From contig OX638132.1 of assembly GCA_951804985.1 (NCBI GenBank), positions 41,165,152 to 41,229,151 of the forward strand: a DNA stretch of 64,000 nt, given 5' to 3'. Every line of letters begins with the position of its first letter. Position 1 is the first letter of the stretch. The translations under genes and the position numbers were made by a program. Below are positions 31,061 through 43,070 of this stretch, one piece after another. Below the pieces are notes generated by a model. The model did not search any database, had not been told where the DNA came from, and was given only the letters and a program-made list of their open reading frames with translations. Origin of the DNA: Dryomyza anilis (Eukaryota > Arthropoda > Insecta > Diptera > Dryomyzidae).

Positions 31061-31502
31061 CTTCGACTGATTCAAATTCTAATCTAGGTTGTTGATGCAA
31101 TACTAGCTACTGAGTCATCAGAAATATCTTTTTCTTTTAACAAAGCTCTTAATTTCTCGTTTTCCGACTCTAAACCGCAGGCGTGATCTAACAACTCCTG
31201 TTTTTCTGCTAATTTATCGTTTATTTTTTTCGTTAACGCTGCAAACTCGCCTTTCCAGTTTTCTATCTCCTTTATTTATTTTCACTCTTGTGTTCCAAGG
31301 AATATATTAGTTCTTCGAACACGACATCTACTCTTTCTACTTCGGAAAAGACCTTTGTACTATTTACTTTATTTTTTATTAATTGTAAATGTTCTTTGTT
31401 ATTTACATCGAGGCTGATTTGAGCCCACAATTTCTCCGTAAACCTGTCCAATTGCCCTAATATATTCCTATAAGCTAACTGTGACTGTTTCAATTCCGCC
31501 AT
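31061..31502 (-). pseudogene. gag: gag: N-terminal coiled-coil region
   Basis: ATG at 31500-31502 opens 76 codons (MAELKQSQLAYRN...) ending at 31272. Further along, in other frames, helical heptad-rich sequence such as KLAEKQELLDHACGLESENE is readable between 31270 and 31090, then stops. The region is a plausible Gag N-terminus disrupted by more than one indel or stop. Confidence 0.5.
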
Positions 31503-32144
31503 ATAATGTTCAAAAAAAAATATTATTTAACCCCTAGAACTCTCCTCAGTTCACTTGGTTTCCCAATGTTAAAAAACAAAAATTTTAATTCTATAATTCC
31601 AAATTCGTTCATTAAAAGGTTAAATTTTAAATGAATTTGACCATGTTAGTTAGAGAAATATTAAAAATATTCTAAAAATTTCCAATGTTATTTTAAATGT
31701 TCTAATTATTTTAAATTTTTCTTTATTTTTAATTGAATGTTCTTAATATTTTAAATTTTATTTTTATTTGAATGTAAAAAAAAAAGAATTTTCAATTAAA
31801 GTGTTTATTTTTGAATGTTCTAACTATTTTAAATTTTTCTTTATTTTTAACTGAATGTAAATTTTATTTTATTTTTATTTAAATTTACCATTAAAATATT
31901 ATTATGAATGTTCCGAGTATTTCAAATTTTATTTAATTTTTATTTAAATTTAAATTTATTCAATAAAAATGAATTATGACAAATGAAGATTATTTTGAGT
32001 GACAAAAAAACATGTTTCTAAATTCGGTCTATTTCTACTACAACTTCTATAATTTTCAGAAATACTCACTTAAAATTCCTTTGTAACTTACTTAAACAAA
32101 AAAAAAATGTCTCTTCCTTCCTTCTCTTCTTCTTTCTGGTTCTT
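31503..32144 (-). other. Retrotransposon 5' leader
   Basis: 640 bp between primer site and first gag ATG; AT-rich with repeated AATGTTCTAA(T/C)TATTTTAAATT-like blocks at about 31640-31960. No frame. Expected to hold the packaging signal and the env splice donor, neither of which I can place. Confidence 0.6.
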
Positions 32145-32161
32145 GGTAACCGGCTGCGCCA
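32145..32161 (-). promoter_or_regulatory. Primer binding site (serine-tRNA-like)
   Basis: In sense TGGCGCAGCCGGTTACC, close to the TGGCGCAGTCGGT site that 17.6/297/ZAM-type elements use with serine tRNA. It lies 3 nt inside the LTR, which ends AACA. Confidence 0.75.
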
Positions 32162-32164
32162 AAA

Positions 32165-32659
32165 TGTTAATATCTCCAACGTTGAATTATACTTACTCCT
32201 ACTTTAGTACTTTAATTATTTCCCAATAAATAATATATATTTGAATTCTTTTAATTTAAACTTAGACTTTATTTCAACACTTTTTAGCTCAATATTTTTG
32301 GCTTGTTACACCTCTAAATTCTATTACACAACTCACTTAAAATTTAACTTAACTATTGTAAGAAGGCATGTTTCAAATCTACATGTTCCGGCAGTGTGCC
32401 GTGCGCAAATTCCACTCACTATTTGCTTCCGTAAGGGAAAAAGCCCTTAGCCAATCATGCTGCTGCTGGTTTGACCCAGCTTCGCTCATACTGTTGCTAG
32501 TTCATTGGCTTGCTGGACTATGACACATATGTCCTACGTTGCACTTTACTGCAACGTAACGATAACTACATGAAGTAGTCATCGCGTAAGTAGGTCACGA
32601 TACGTTTATAATATCAACGTATAGTGACTTACCAAAACACACTATATTGACTTACAACA
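32165..32659 (-). repeat. 5' LTR of the env-bearing retrotransposon
   Basis: 495 bp, TGTT...AACA, complete at both ends. Differs from the 3' LTR at four positions plus a small indel and has 21 bp more at its inner edge. The high identity indicates a recent insertion. Confidence 0.92.
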
Positions 32660-33325
32660 ATTATTGTTCATACAATTATCTTAAAAATGATATGTAACAC
32701 TTATCTTTTCAGATATCCTCTTATTAGTATATGGTAAATTTATGACTGAAATCAAAAAATTAAATTATATAAAGGGTTAATTTCAAAATACAATATCTTT
32801 GTTATATCCACTTCAGGACAGAAAAACAGAAAAAATAAATAAACCGTGATATTTTATAAAATGCGGCAACTTATTTTATTTATTTTGATCTTAAAAAATA
32901 CTCGGGAGGGATGTCCGAAACATTTCTTAATTAATTTGGGGAGGCCATCGGTTTTTGGGTGGAAAAAGATTTAGTCTAGGTATGCATAATTTTACTATCT
33001 ACTAATTAGACAATATTTTAAAAAATTAGTGTGACATCATTTTAAAGATAATTGTATGTGCAATATTACAAAAATGATATTTGAAACTCGTTAAAATAAA
33101 ATTATAAAAAAATCGACAATTAACCTTAGTAAAAAAACCCTAGTAAAAAAAAAAAATCAAAATTTTATGTGTTTGGTAAGCCATGTACCTCTAATGAAAA
33201 CTAAAAATTAATAATTATAAAAATCATAATTTTAGTAAATTATTTAAAGTTAAGCAAAGAAGAATATATAGTGATCTATTTTTTATACTTGAAACAATAA
33301 TAATTTAATAGAAAAAGGTCGTTAA
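32660..33325. repeat. Remainder of the split inverted repeat (left arm end, loop, right arm)
   Basis: 32660-32760 pairs with 32975-33065 (for example CATACAATTATCTTAAAAATGAT with ATCATTTTAAAGATAATTGTATG), and 33070-33320 pairs with 19850-20087 on the far side of the retrotransposon. The loop is about 32760-32975. It is an imperfect foldback of roughly 0.9 kb once the 12.6-kb insertion is set aside. Confidence 0.72.
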
Positions 33326-34139
33326 AATTTTAAAATGACCTTTAAACTCTTTGCACAACATCAAACAATCATATTTTTTTGGCTTTTAAAGGCTTGTTCT
33401 TAGTTTTAGACATGGCCGGTCCTAAGAAGAATTTTAGGGAATTTTAGAATTTCCGAATGGAATAATTTTTTTGTTAACTAAATTTTTATTAAAAATAATA
33501 CTTAATATTGATTTCATCTAACATACGAAAAGAGTAGTATACCGGTTAAATACTCTGCATAAATATACAAGCCTCATAAAAGATTTGTTAACAAATAAAA
33601 AATAATTTATACTGGAATAAAAAAATTTTGAAATTTTATTTATATTTTGAATATATCAAGAGTACATGATTTAAAGTAATTAGTAATTAGGGTATTCTCA
33701 TTCGTACACAACGCGTCGTTTTATACGTGAACGTATTTTGGATTATATCAAAGTGGGCGAAAACAAATTGACAATTCTAACAAGGACTAACAAAAACAAT
33801 TACTAACATAATTACCCCCTAAAAATCATGGAATTTGGAATATGGGAGTGTCAAAATTCAATTTTATAAAAAAAGTTTTTTTTTTTAGATATTGCAATAC
33901 ATATGACACTGTTAGAAGCGATGTAGTCATTTTTTTTTTAAATTGACCCATTTTCAAATTATTTTTAATCTTATGGTTTTATTTTGTATTTTTAGTATAT
34001 GTCATTTAAATAAAATCGAGCAAAATTTTGTTCAAACAAATTTATGTTCATATTTTATATTTTAATACTTTTTTTAAAAAATAAAATGTTTTAGTAAAAA
34101 ATTCATTAGACATTATTTGTTTTAATTATGGCTGTGCGA
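33326..34139. other. Unassigned AT-rich spacer
   Basis: No frame, RNA gene or paired terminus recognised. Confidence 0.4.
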
Positions 34140-35720
34140 TTAATCAATTAATCAAAATATTGATTGATCAGAATCCTGATTAATGGATTAATCAATTAAT
34201 CGGAAACCCTGATTAATTGATTAATAAGAATTTTGATTAATTGAAAATGAAATAATTTTATTCAACAGCATTTGAACATTTTGTCAACTTAAATAAAGTG
34301 AAAATATATTTTTAAAATTGGGTTTATTCCATTTTAAATTAACGAACGTATTCCCCCTACCCCCTCAGAAATAATTTAAATTTAGTACAAATGCTGTACG
34401 TTAATAAACTAAGACAATTTATAAATTTTGGACCTCTAGCTTTTATGGTTGCTAAATATGGCGGTTTAAAAAGTCAAAAAATAAGTAAAAACTCACAAAG
34501 GTGGTTTAATTTTAATTGGTACGTACAAGGTCAATTGAGGAATCATTTGAAAGTTATAAAGATGGTGTTTAATATGACATATAACTTTATTTTTGTATCT
34601 AAAGGTTAAAGGTCATTATCACATGATTTACATTTTGAAATGATTTTTCTCAAAAAAATATATATCATTTATGATTTTATTCTTAACATTTGTGATAAAT
34701 ATTATAAATGTATTCGTATTGGTTCCTAAGTTATAAATAAAAATGTGTAATCAAGTTAACTTAAATACGTTTATCTAAACAAGTAGTTTACATACATCAG
34801 TATTGATATCGTTTGAAAGATATTAAGATGACCCGTAATACGACATATGAACTCATTATTGTTACCAAAAGATAAAGGCTATTATCACATGGTATAGATT
34901 TGGGGAAGGTATATCTCATAAACCCATATTTTTTAATAATAAAAATAAATATATATTTTTGCAGATTTTCTTCTTAGCATCTCTGAAAAATTTCATTGGG
35001 TACTCTTATCGGTTCATGTGTTATTAATAAAAATGTAAAAGTAAATATACATTTATTTATAAAATCTTATTTGATTTTTTATTTTCAAAAACAAAATTCA
35101 AATAATATTGGAAAATTTTTCTTGATTTCACATTTGTATTTTTAACTAAAAAACCTATACGAATACACCTAAGAAATTCAACCCAAAATTTAAGAAGAAA
35201 ATCAGCATTAACATATATTTTTTTGAAAATTTACTAAATACGGGTTATTGAGAAAAATCTTTCTATAATCTAGATCATGTGATAATTATCTTTAATCTTT
35301 GGATACCAAAATATTATATGCCATATTAAGGACCATCTTTATAACTTTCAAGGGATACCTTAATTGACCTTGTACGTGAACCAGTTTTTCAGATAAATGC
35401 AATTAAGTTATCCCACCTTTGTGAGTTTTTACCTTTTTTTTCACTTTTTAAGCCGCCATATTTCTGGAACCATAGAATGTAGAAGTTTAAAATTTTACAT
35501 ATTTCTTAGCTTAATATGAGAGAACACTTATCCAAAATTTTATCAATTTCAAAGAGGATAATGTTGAAATTTTTAATTTTTTCGTTTATTTAAAATGGAA
35601 TATCCCATAATTAAAAAATAAAAGGAAGTGTTTCAAATGTTCAAGAACCATATAGTAAAGTATTTTTTAAATATTTCGCGAAGAAAAAATTAATTAATCA
35701 ATTAATTAAGGACTTTTTTT
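34140..35720. repeat. Large imperfect palindrome (foldback)
   Basis: The left arm 34140-34690 pairs with the right arm 35200-35720. Matching blocks in order: GATTAATTGATTAAT, TTTATTCCATTTTAAAT, AATATGGCGG(T/C)TTAAAAAGT, AAAACTCACAAAGGTGG, GTACAAGGTCAATT, TTGAAAGTTATAAAGATGGT. Identity is about 75 percent by eye. A third, partial direct copy of the TTGAAAG...TATTATCACATG block lies in the loop (34815-34900). No target duplication read; hence called a foldback repeat, not a specific transposon. Confidence 0.75.
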
Positions 35721-36131
35721 ATAATGCTATTTCAAGTTAAATTTCCTTAATATTCCAATTTTTTCTACTATTTTCGACTCAGATTATATTAATTTGTCAA
35801 TTTTATTCTATATAAAAATAAATGTTAGTTTCCAAAAGATTTTAACTGATTTTGTAAATTTTCCGACTGCATCAAATATTTTCATTTGAGAATTTTTAAA
35901 AATTTTAAATTTGTGATATTTTTCCAATATTTCCGACTTGGATGATATTTATTTTGTAATTTTACGCTATCTAAGAATAAATGCAAGTTATTAAACATTT
36001 ACAAACTGCTTTTAGAAAAATTCTGAATGCTGCCAATTATTTTCGAATTTGTCCGAATCCGATTTAATTTGTTTATTTATTTTTCAATTTGAAAATTTGT
36101 GATATTTTCCAATATTTCTAACTTGTACTTT

Positions 36132-36372
36132 ATATCGTCGTTGTAGAAAGTCACCAAATACATTTTCAAAATGCCAAATATTCATTTTCAAAAATCTTTA
36201 TATATCTTTTTAATCGATGATCTCAATTATTTTACCACATGATAAAAAAATGTAAATCTATCAATTGATATTTCAACTTTAAAAATTCATAAAATACTAT
36301 TTATAGTATTAATTAACAATCTCAAAATTTAAGTTTTTCAAAAAAATGTATTTGGCGACTTTTCGTTCTACA
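36132..36372. mobile_element. MITE family S, copy 2
   Basis: Same 40-bp inverted ends as 5309-5573: TATCGTCGTTGTAGAA...AGTCACCAAATAC on the left and GTATTTGGCGACTTTTCGTTC on the right. It lacks the GAACGAA block in its left end. Non-coding, about 240 bp. Confidence 0.72.
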
Positions 36373-37094
36373 AATTTAAGATATTACGTTTTTTTACAAT
36401 ATTGTGATTTATTGCTACTTAAAAAATCGATATAATGCCGAATATATACAACTTTTAAATTTTTTACAATATTTCCGACTCGTCTTTTTTCGAAAAAGTC
36501 TTACTGGCCGAGGTAGGGGGAGGGTGTCACACCCCCCATTCAGAAAGTCAACGCGGAGCGAAAGAAAAATTAGTTCTAAATTTTACATACAAATTTGAAT
36601 CAGTCTAATGACCATATTATGGTTTCGAACAACTAAACTATGGTCCTCAATGGCCGTAAGCGATTTCACACAACCATAATCAGTGAAGATATTTAAAGCT
36701 GTACTGTACGCGAGGCTGTGCTTGCAATAGCCGGGCAGAACGAACTGGACAATACGAGATTTTTATCGCGCACACAAACTTTTTCGTAAAGTAAAAAATA
36801 CCGTGCGCGCACCCTTAAAGCATTGTTCTAGAATTTTCATGAACTTGAAAACGCGGGCACACGAATACGCGATTATAGTATGTTCAATGAAATTTGTTAT
36901 AACATTTGTATTAAACACGAGCATTTAATGTATTTGATTAAAATATATTGTCTGCATATTAATCATTTACAATTAACGTTTCAACTTTCGGATATATATT
37001 TATTTTTATAATCATTTAGTTTTAAATATTAAAATACTTCGTCACAAAAAAACTCGATTGCTAACCGCCATAGCAGTGTAGCCAACATTTCAAA
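36373..37094. other. Unassigned spacer
   Basis: Contains a moderately GC-rich part (36480-36560 and 36640-36860) without a convincing frame or splice pattern. No RNA gene recognised. Confidence 0.35.
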
Positions 37095-37165
37095 AGCAAA
37101 ACCAACAATCAACACTGTGGTTTGCATAAATAGGGGGCATCCCCTGAGTGTTGGTTAATCTGTAA
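37095..37165 (+). mobile_element. LINE 3'-end fragment
   Basis: ATCAACACTGTGGTTTGCAT, GGGGGCATCCCCTGAG and TGTTGGTTAAT match the 3' end of the LINE at 15841-15885 in opposite orientation, followed here by a short A-rich tail. Best read as a severely 5'-truncated insertion. Confidence 0.6.
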
Positions 37166-38678
37166 AAAAAAACCGATGCCATTTTTGGAATCAGCGTCAC
37201 AATTTTAACTAAGAATTGATGCAATCTTCACTGCACTAAAATAATTGTAATAATATATTTCTACGACTTTCTTCAAAATTGAAGTAAGAAGTATTATTCG
37301 TTATTAGTAGGCGAATATTTCAGAAATAGTACGTGTTGGAGAATTAAGTTGTTTAGAGGCTCTAGCTCAATTTTAATGACGAATATTTTACACACAATAT
37401 GATAATATTCTGACTTCTTCTACTGGTTATAACTCCTTAACGAAATTGTCAATAGAAAACCACTAAAAATAGTGGTAAATTGTTAAGATACAAACGTAAA
37501 GTGTTCAGTGGAAATCATCATTAGGAAGTTTCCTATAATCGTTCCTTAGACATCATTCCCCTACAAAATGACGAACTATATGGGTATCCTTTGAACCCTT
37601 TAGGACACCATAGCGCCTAACTCAGACGTGCAGGGGTATAAATTTATACTACACTTTTTATAGGTAGACCACATAAAATCACAATTTAAAATCAAATCGG
37701 AGTTCAATTAAAAAAGATGTAATTTTTCCGCACTGTGTTTTCTACTATAATATGTTTAGACGACCTTATTATTGTTGAAATAAAATTGAAAATACTATAC
37801 TGTGATTGTTGCAACCATCTATGATTGTAAAGAGCATAGTATGTTTGTCGCGATCATGTCGCAACCATATTATTTCTCTGCGTGTACGCTCGACATTTTC
37901 AAGCAAGCGTAGCTGAGCAGATAGTATTAAATATATTAAGATACATGTAATTATGTTTTATATTAAAAAAATAACTACATTGCACAGATGTGTATAATTT
38001 AGGGTTTTTTTGACATCTCAGGTAGAGCTGATAGTTTTAAGAGATTTCTGTTAGTATATAAGGACATTCAATTATACAAAAGTCTAGTTTCGTTTAAAAC
38101 ATAACCTCAATAAACTCAATTCCTTCAGAGCTTTAATAAAATTATCATAACAAAGTATTATTTTTTATTGTCGTAACCATTTCCATTTTTTTAAAAGATT
38201 GTGTCTTTCATTTAAAGATTTCTACAATCATATTATGATCAAATTATATGATGATTGTGACAATGTAATTCGAGTATGCATGGTTACCAGAATCATGTTC
38301 TTTATTAGCTGGGTTTTTTCATATTTAAAGTGGTTAAAATTGAACTTCAGTTTGCTTTATACGTAAAAAAAACAACAATTAAACCAACATGACAGCTGGT
38401 TCAATTTATTTGAACTAAAAACTTTGTGGTATTGAAATTATCTTTCTAGTGTTTGCTACTGTTCAAAAGATGTCGCCACAAATTTTAAATTCTGCAGAAA
38501 TCAGGACTTGGAATTGGTTTCTCATAATAACAAAAAAAAGGATGTGGTATGAAAATTGTTTAAATGCAAATAATTACATTACGTCGTTTTTTTTTAACAA
38601 AATAAAAATTAACGCAACCAATAAAATTTTGTCTGCGATCCCTGGTTTCATATAAAATGTTTGTTGCTCAGAAACATA
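37166..38678. other. Unassigned AT-rich spacer
   Basis: No coding frame of substance and no paired termini recognised. Could be unique intronic or intergenic DNA. Confidence 0.35.
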
Positions 38679-38920
38679 CCCAGCAAGAAAACAGTCGGTC
38701 ATTTCATTGATCATTTTAGGGGTAGCAATGATCAAAGTTTCGATCAAAATTTCGGTCACATGTAGAATAGTGTCGGGAAAAAAATGATCAAAACTTGTGA
38801 ATACGTGTGACTTTATATCTCTGTCTTACGCACGTTTACACAGCTTTTTTTTACATGTATAAGCGAGTCGCAAACATTTTGCATTTGTATTGAAGTTTCG
38901 GTCAGCTGTGTCTTGCTGGG
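38679..38920. mobile_element. Small TA-flanked MITE
   Basis: 242 bp with ends CCCAGCAAGA and TCTTGCTGGG, a perfect 10-bp inverted pair, each bordered by TA (38677-38678 and 38921-38922), as for Tc1/mariner-type insertions. Inside, GATCAAA/TTTGATCAT words recur in both orientations. Confidence 0.75.
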
Positions 38921-39994
38921 TAGTGGCGCCATCTATTATCAAATAGTGAAAAAATTAAGTTAAGTATAAGCGGTTTTCAAGCATTTATTTATTATTTAAC
39001 TTCACTTGTTCGTTTGTTCTTTTTTTAGAAAATATCAAATTTATCACACTTCGTTATATCCGATCGAGTTGAACACGTATAGTTTTCGATGTGGCACATA
39101 TAAAAATAAAATTTAAAGTACGAAGTTTGTCCGAATTTGTCCTTTCTTAACATAGAAAATTGAAATTTAAATCATAAACATAAGAAAAAATTTGGTAAAC
39201 CGACAACTTCCAATTTTCTCCGCTATGGGTGCATTTACTATTAATGGACTATCGGAAGTTCGTTCTTCACCTAGAAAGTTGAAATTTAGAATATGTATAG
39301 TATATAGACTAGGGATGTCAATCCCAGGATTTGAGTCAAATCAGTCCCGAAATACTCATCCCGGGATCATCGTTAAATCCCGGGATTTTCGGGATTTGAA
39401 AAAACGCTAGTAGATCAATTTTTAATAGTTTATTCAAAAGTCTTTCAATATTCTTATACACATTTCGTAAAAAAGTAAATCTAACATTTAATAGACTAAA
39501 ATCTTAAAACACTGTCGTCAATAATCATGCTTTTTGACTTTTGACAAATTCACAATTGTTAAAAATTACGTCACTTTCGACTAATAACACTGTTCGGCAT
39601 AATTAGCACTTCTGTTCCTCCCTGTCTTTATTCATATCATTTCTACATAATTTTAATGTGCTGATTCGAACTGCATTTTTAGTTTTTTCCTTATACGTAA
39701 TGTTTTGAAGAAAAATGCAATTTTTTATTTTTGCATTTTTCACTGCATTTAAAAAAAAACTTTTATTATTATTACTAGCTAAACCCGTGCACGACTCGTG
39801 CCAAGATTTTGTGAATTCAAAGATATGGACCGATTTTATTAATATAAAAACATTTTTATTATTTATATGAGAGGCCCGTGCTTAGCTGTAGAAGTTTTTT
39901 ATTGGTTTTATAAATGTGGTAACCAAATAATAATTCTCCGCCAAACCAAATAATAAATCTCAAAGACAATTCTTTCTCAGACTGCGCTTCCCCG

Positions 39995-40130
39995 TAGAAT
40001 TATTCCGAGTAGAAATCTTCCCCGTAAAATTCTTCCACATAGAACACTTTCCCGTAGAATTCTCCCCGTAGAATTCATCCCGGTAGAATTCTTTCCCGTA
40101 GAATTCTTCCCCGTAGAGTTTTACCCAGTA
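39995..40130. repeat. 15-bp minisatellite, TTCCCCGTAGAATTC type
   Basis: About nine degenerate units of TTCCCCGTAGAATTC. Inverted counterpart seen at 60310-60395. Confidence 0.85.
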
Positions 40131-40134
40131 GAAG

Positions 40135-40690
40135 TTTTAGTGTGGTGGGTTTTAATGTGGTGAGTTTCGGTGTGGTGAGTTTAGGTGTGGTGAATTTTGG
40201 AGTGATGAGTTTAATTGTGGTGAGTTTTAGTGTGGAGAGTTTTGGAGTGGTGAATTTTAGTGCGGTGAGTTTTAGTGTGGTGAGTTTTAATGTGGTGAAA
40301 TTTTAGGTTGTGAGTTTTAGTGTGGTGAGTTTTAGTGTGGTGAAATTTTAGTGTGGTGAGTTTAAGTGTGGTTAATTTTAGTGTGGTGAGTTTTAGTGTG
40401 GTGAATTTTAGTGTCGTGAGTTTTAGTGTGGTGAATTTTAGAGTGGTGAGTATTGGTGTGGTGAGTTTAAGTGTGGAGAAATTTTAGTGTGGTGAGTTTT
40501 AGTGTGGTGAATAATAGTGTTTTGGGTTTTAGTGTGGTGAGTTTTAGTGTGGTGAAATTTGTGTGTGGTGAGTTTAAGTAAGGTGAGTTTAAGTGTGGTG
40601 AATTTTAGTGTGTTGAATTTTTTGGTGGGTTTTAGTGTGGTGAGTTTTAGTGTGGTGAATTTTAGTGTGGTGAGTTTTAGTGTGAAGAAT
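40135..40690. repeat. 15-bp minisatellite, AGTGTGGTGAGTTTT type
   Basis: Roughly 35 units of AGTGTGGTGAGTTTT/AGTGTGGTGAATTTT. Because 15 is divisible by 3, it yields pentapeptide-like frames (VVSFS/VVNFS) that are not evidence for a protein. Confidence 0.92.
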
Positions 40691-40999
40691 TTATTTTATG
40701 CCCATACATTTATAAAACCCATAAAAACTTCTCTGATATAAATAATACAAATGTTTTTTATATTAATAAAATCGATCCATATCTTTGAATTCACAAAATC
40801 TTGGCACGAGTCCTGCACGGGTCCAGCTAGTATATAATATGTATAGTATTGAAGACTGAAATAAATATGACATACTCAGAGCTTCGATTTTCCATCGCTA
40901 GAGGACGTTAAGTACGAAATTCTATATCGCAGTAACCATTGAACCGATCTATGCAAAACTTCATTAAGTGACTCCTTCGGGACCCCAATTTACCATATC

Positions 41000-41130
41000 G
41001 TCGTTGTAGAACGAAAAGTCACAAACTACATTTTTATGAAAAATTTAAATTTCTAGTTTGTTGATTAATACTATAAAAAGTAAGGAAGCATTTTTAAAGT
41101 TGAAATGTCAATTCAATAATTTTGCCGCAC
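41000..41130. mobile_element. MITE family S, left half
   Basis: CATATCGTCGTTGTAGAACG and AAAAGTCAC match the left end of the copies at 5309 and 36132, then diverge before any right terminus. Confidence 0.6.
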
Positions 41131-41730
41131 GCTTTTATTTTTGTATTTGGAAACCTCTTAGTAAATTTTAAAATTTATTTCTTATAAACGTATATCTTAA
41201 TAATATAATTTGAATAAGATTGAATTTAATTTATTTCATATATTAATTTGTATTCATTATAAATATACATACCTACTATAAATATATTTTATATTTTTAG
41301 TAAATTTATTTTTAATTTTTTAGTACAGATTTTTATAAAAGATTGTTTTTTAAAAAGGTTTTTTTTATAAAAAGACTGAACAGACATTGAATAAAAATTA
41401 AAATATTTATTGTGCATGAACAAGTCAACTTGAATGTCGTTTTAGTTTTGGTTGCAATAACCGGTTAAAGTCTAAAAATTGAGAACAAAAGGAATTTGTG
41501 AAATCACCGGAAATCATATTTAATAAAAAAATTATTTTTATTTTAAAATATTAAAATTACTATAGATTCTACTCATTTCGATAATGGTATTACTTTTCGG
41601 TGCCTTTGTGATTTTTGATATAATTTTTTTATTGAATTTCAACTGTATAAAAGTATTTCACTTTATATTTTAAAAAATATTAATTATAGCAGTATTTTAT
41701 TGTTATTTCTAAATATATGATAACAACTAT

Positions 41731-43070
41731 TACACGCTGCAAACAAAGGGCTCTCCCAAACATAATTTTGCAGGCATTAACATGTATGTTTGGAATTTTA
41801 TGTAAACATAATATATAATTGACTGATAAATCATTTGTAAACAGGGTTGTATTGAGACTTGAACAGTGTTGTAATGAGCTCTGACTTACATTAAAATATC
41901 ACGGAAACATTTTAATGTTGCCCCTTAAAATTGAGTATGTTCTAATGGAAACATAATAATAACTACATCCAAATAAAATAAATATTTGAACCGAAACATA
42001 AATATGTTCAAAATAAAACATGGTTTTGAACGACCTGAATATAAATATGTTTCCAGTGAAACATATCAGTTGTTTCAGTTCAAAAAGTAGTATTTTTGCA
42101 TAGAAACATATTTAAATATTTTTGGAAAGAAATCCTGAAAATAAAATAAAAATAAAATGTTGTTTTTTTTATTAATTTTTATTAAAAATATTTAAACATG
42201 CACAGTGGGAATTTACAATATTTAAATTCATATACAAATTTTTAAATGCATAAATAAACAATTCGTTTAAAACTGCAAGTACAAGTGACAGCATCAATGA
42301 ATGCACAATTGCACCAGTAGACGCAAAACCAGACGATCCAGGCTCGCTTTATATTTGGTACAGTTACAGTTGGTCTCATTACAGCACATAGCGTAGGCAA
42401 GGAATTCACGGAGGCTTTTGTAAAAAAAAATGCCAAATTCTGTTTGAAAATCGAAACACAGATTTTTATTTGTGGTTGTTTCACATTAGTTTCAGAAATT
42501 ACACACTGCATTATATTATACTCTATTATACTATTTGTACTTTTTGTAACACAATTTATATATTTATTTAATTTACAAATAACAAAATTATTACCGACGC
42601 GAACACGTTTTCTCAACGAACAACAAAAGTCACGTACTCAGAAAATGCCGATCACCGAATGTCAACTTTACATACAAGAAGAGAGCTGTTTGTTTCCAAA
42701 CATCAGTATGTTTAAAATGACCCTATATACTTCAAACGACGACAAAAGAGACTTAGTAGAAAATTCTGCTCAACGAGTGCTAACTTCGTATACAAGAAGA
42801 ATGTTGCAAGAATACATTTATTTATATCCAATTTTTTTGTTGTTTGTTTTTAAATGCAATTAAAATTTTATGTTGGTATTGTAACATATTTATGGTAAAT
42901 TTGACAGATTCTGCTAGACAATATAATAATGTTTACACGTGAACAAAAATAAATTCAATTTCTATTATAAGTTAATTACACTTCATTCCTAATATTTACA
43001 TGTATGGTAATTTCGTATTAGTTTTTAATTACATTCAAACATATTCAAACAAATATTTTCTATCCGTGTA
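41731..43070 (+). mobile_element. Repeat family K, copy K1
   Basis: Starts TACACGCTGCAAACAAAGGG and ends TTCTATCCGTGTA, giving a short TACACG inverted end. The first 550 bp is dense in AAACATA/TATGTTT words in both orientations. Five copies occur in the window. The copies share short open frames on both strands near the middle, but these vary in length and show no recognisable domain. Target duplications could not be read, so the superfamily is open. Confidence 0.7.

Larger units (their letters stand above)
39775..40830 (+). mobile_element. Family M element with 15-bp minisatellites
   Basis: Bounded by inverted ends CTAGCTAAACCCGTGCACGA and its counterpart ...CTGCACGGGTCCAGCTAG, extending about 55 bp to AAGATATGGA/TCCATATCTT. 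TA flanks both sides. The right end also has the Helitron-like hairpin-CTAG-T layout, degraded by one base. The interior consists of two tandem arrays. Single ends of the same family lie inside the hAT-like elements at 6127 and 59390. Confidence 0.72.

Noticed and set aside
40559..40741. Pentapeptide-repeat-like frame (VVSFS/VVNFS), also at 60004-60297 and 60291-60494
   Set aside because: A 15-bp minisatellite is open in several frames by construction; the pattern does not match the A(D/N)LxX pentapeptide-repeat family.
42242..42863. Overlapping 124- and 139-codon frames inside repeat K1
   Set aside because: The equivalents in K4 and K5 are shortened by indels not in multiples of three, both strands are equally open, and no domain is recognisable. 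Treated as non-coding repeat.
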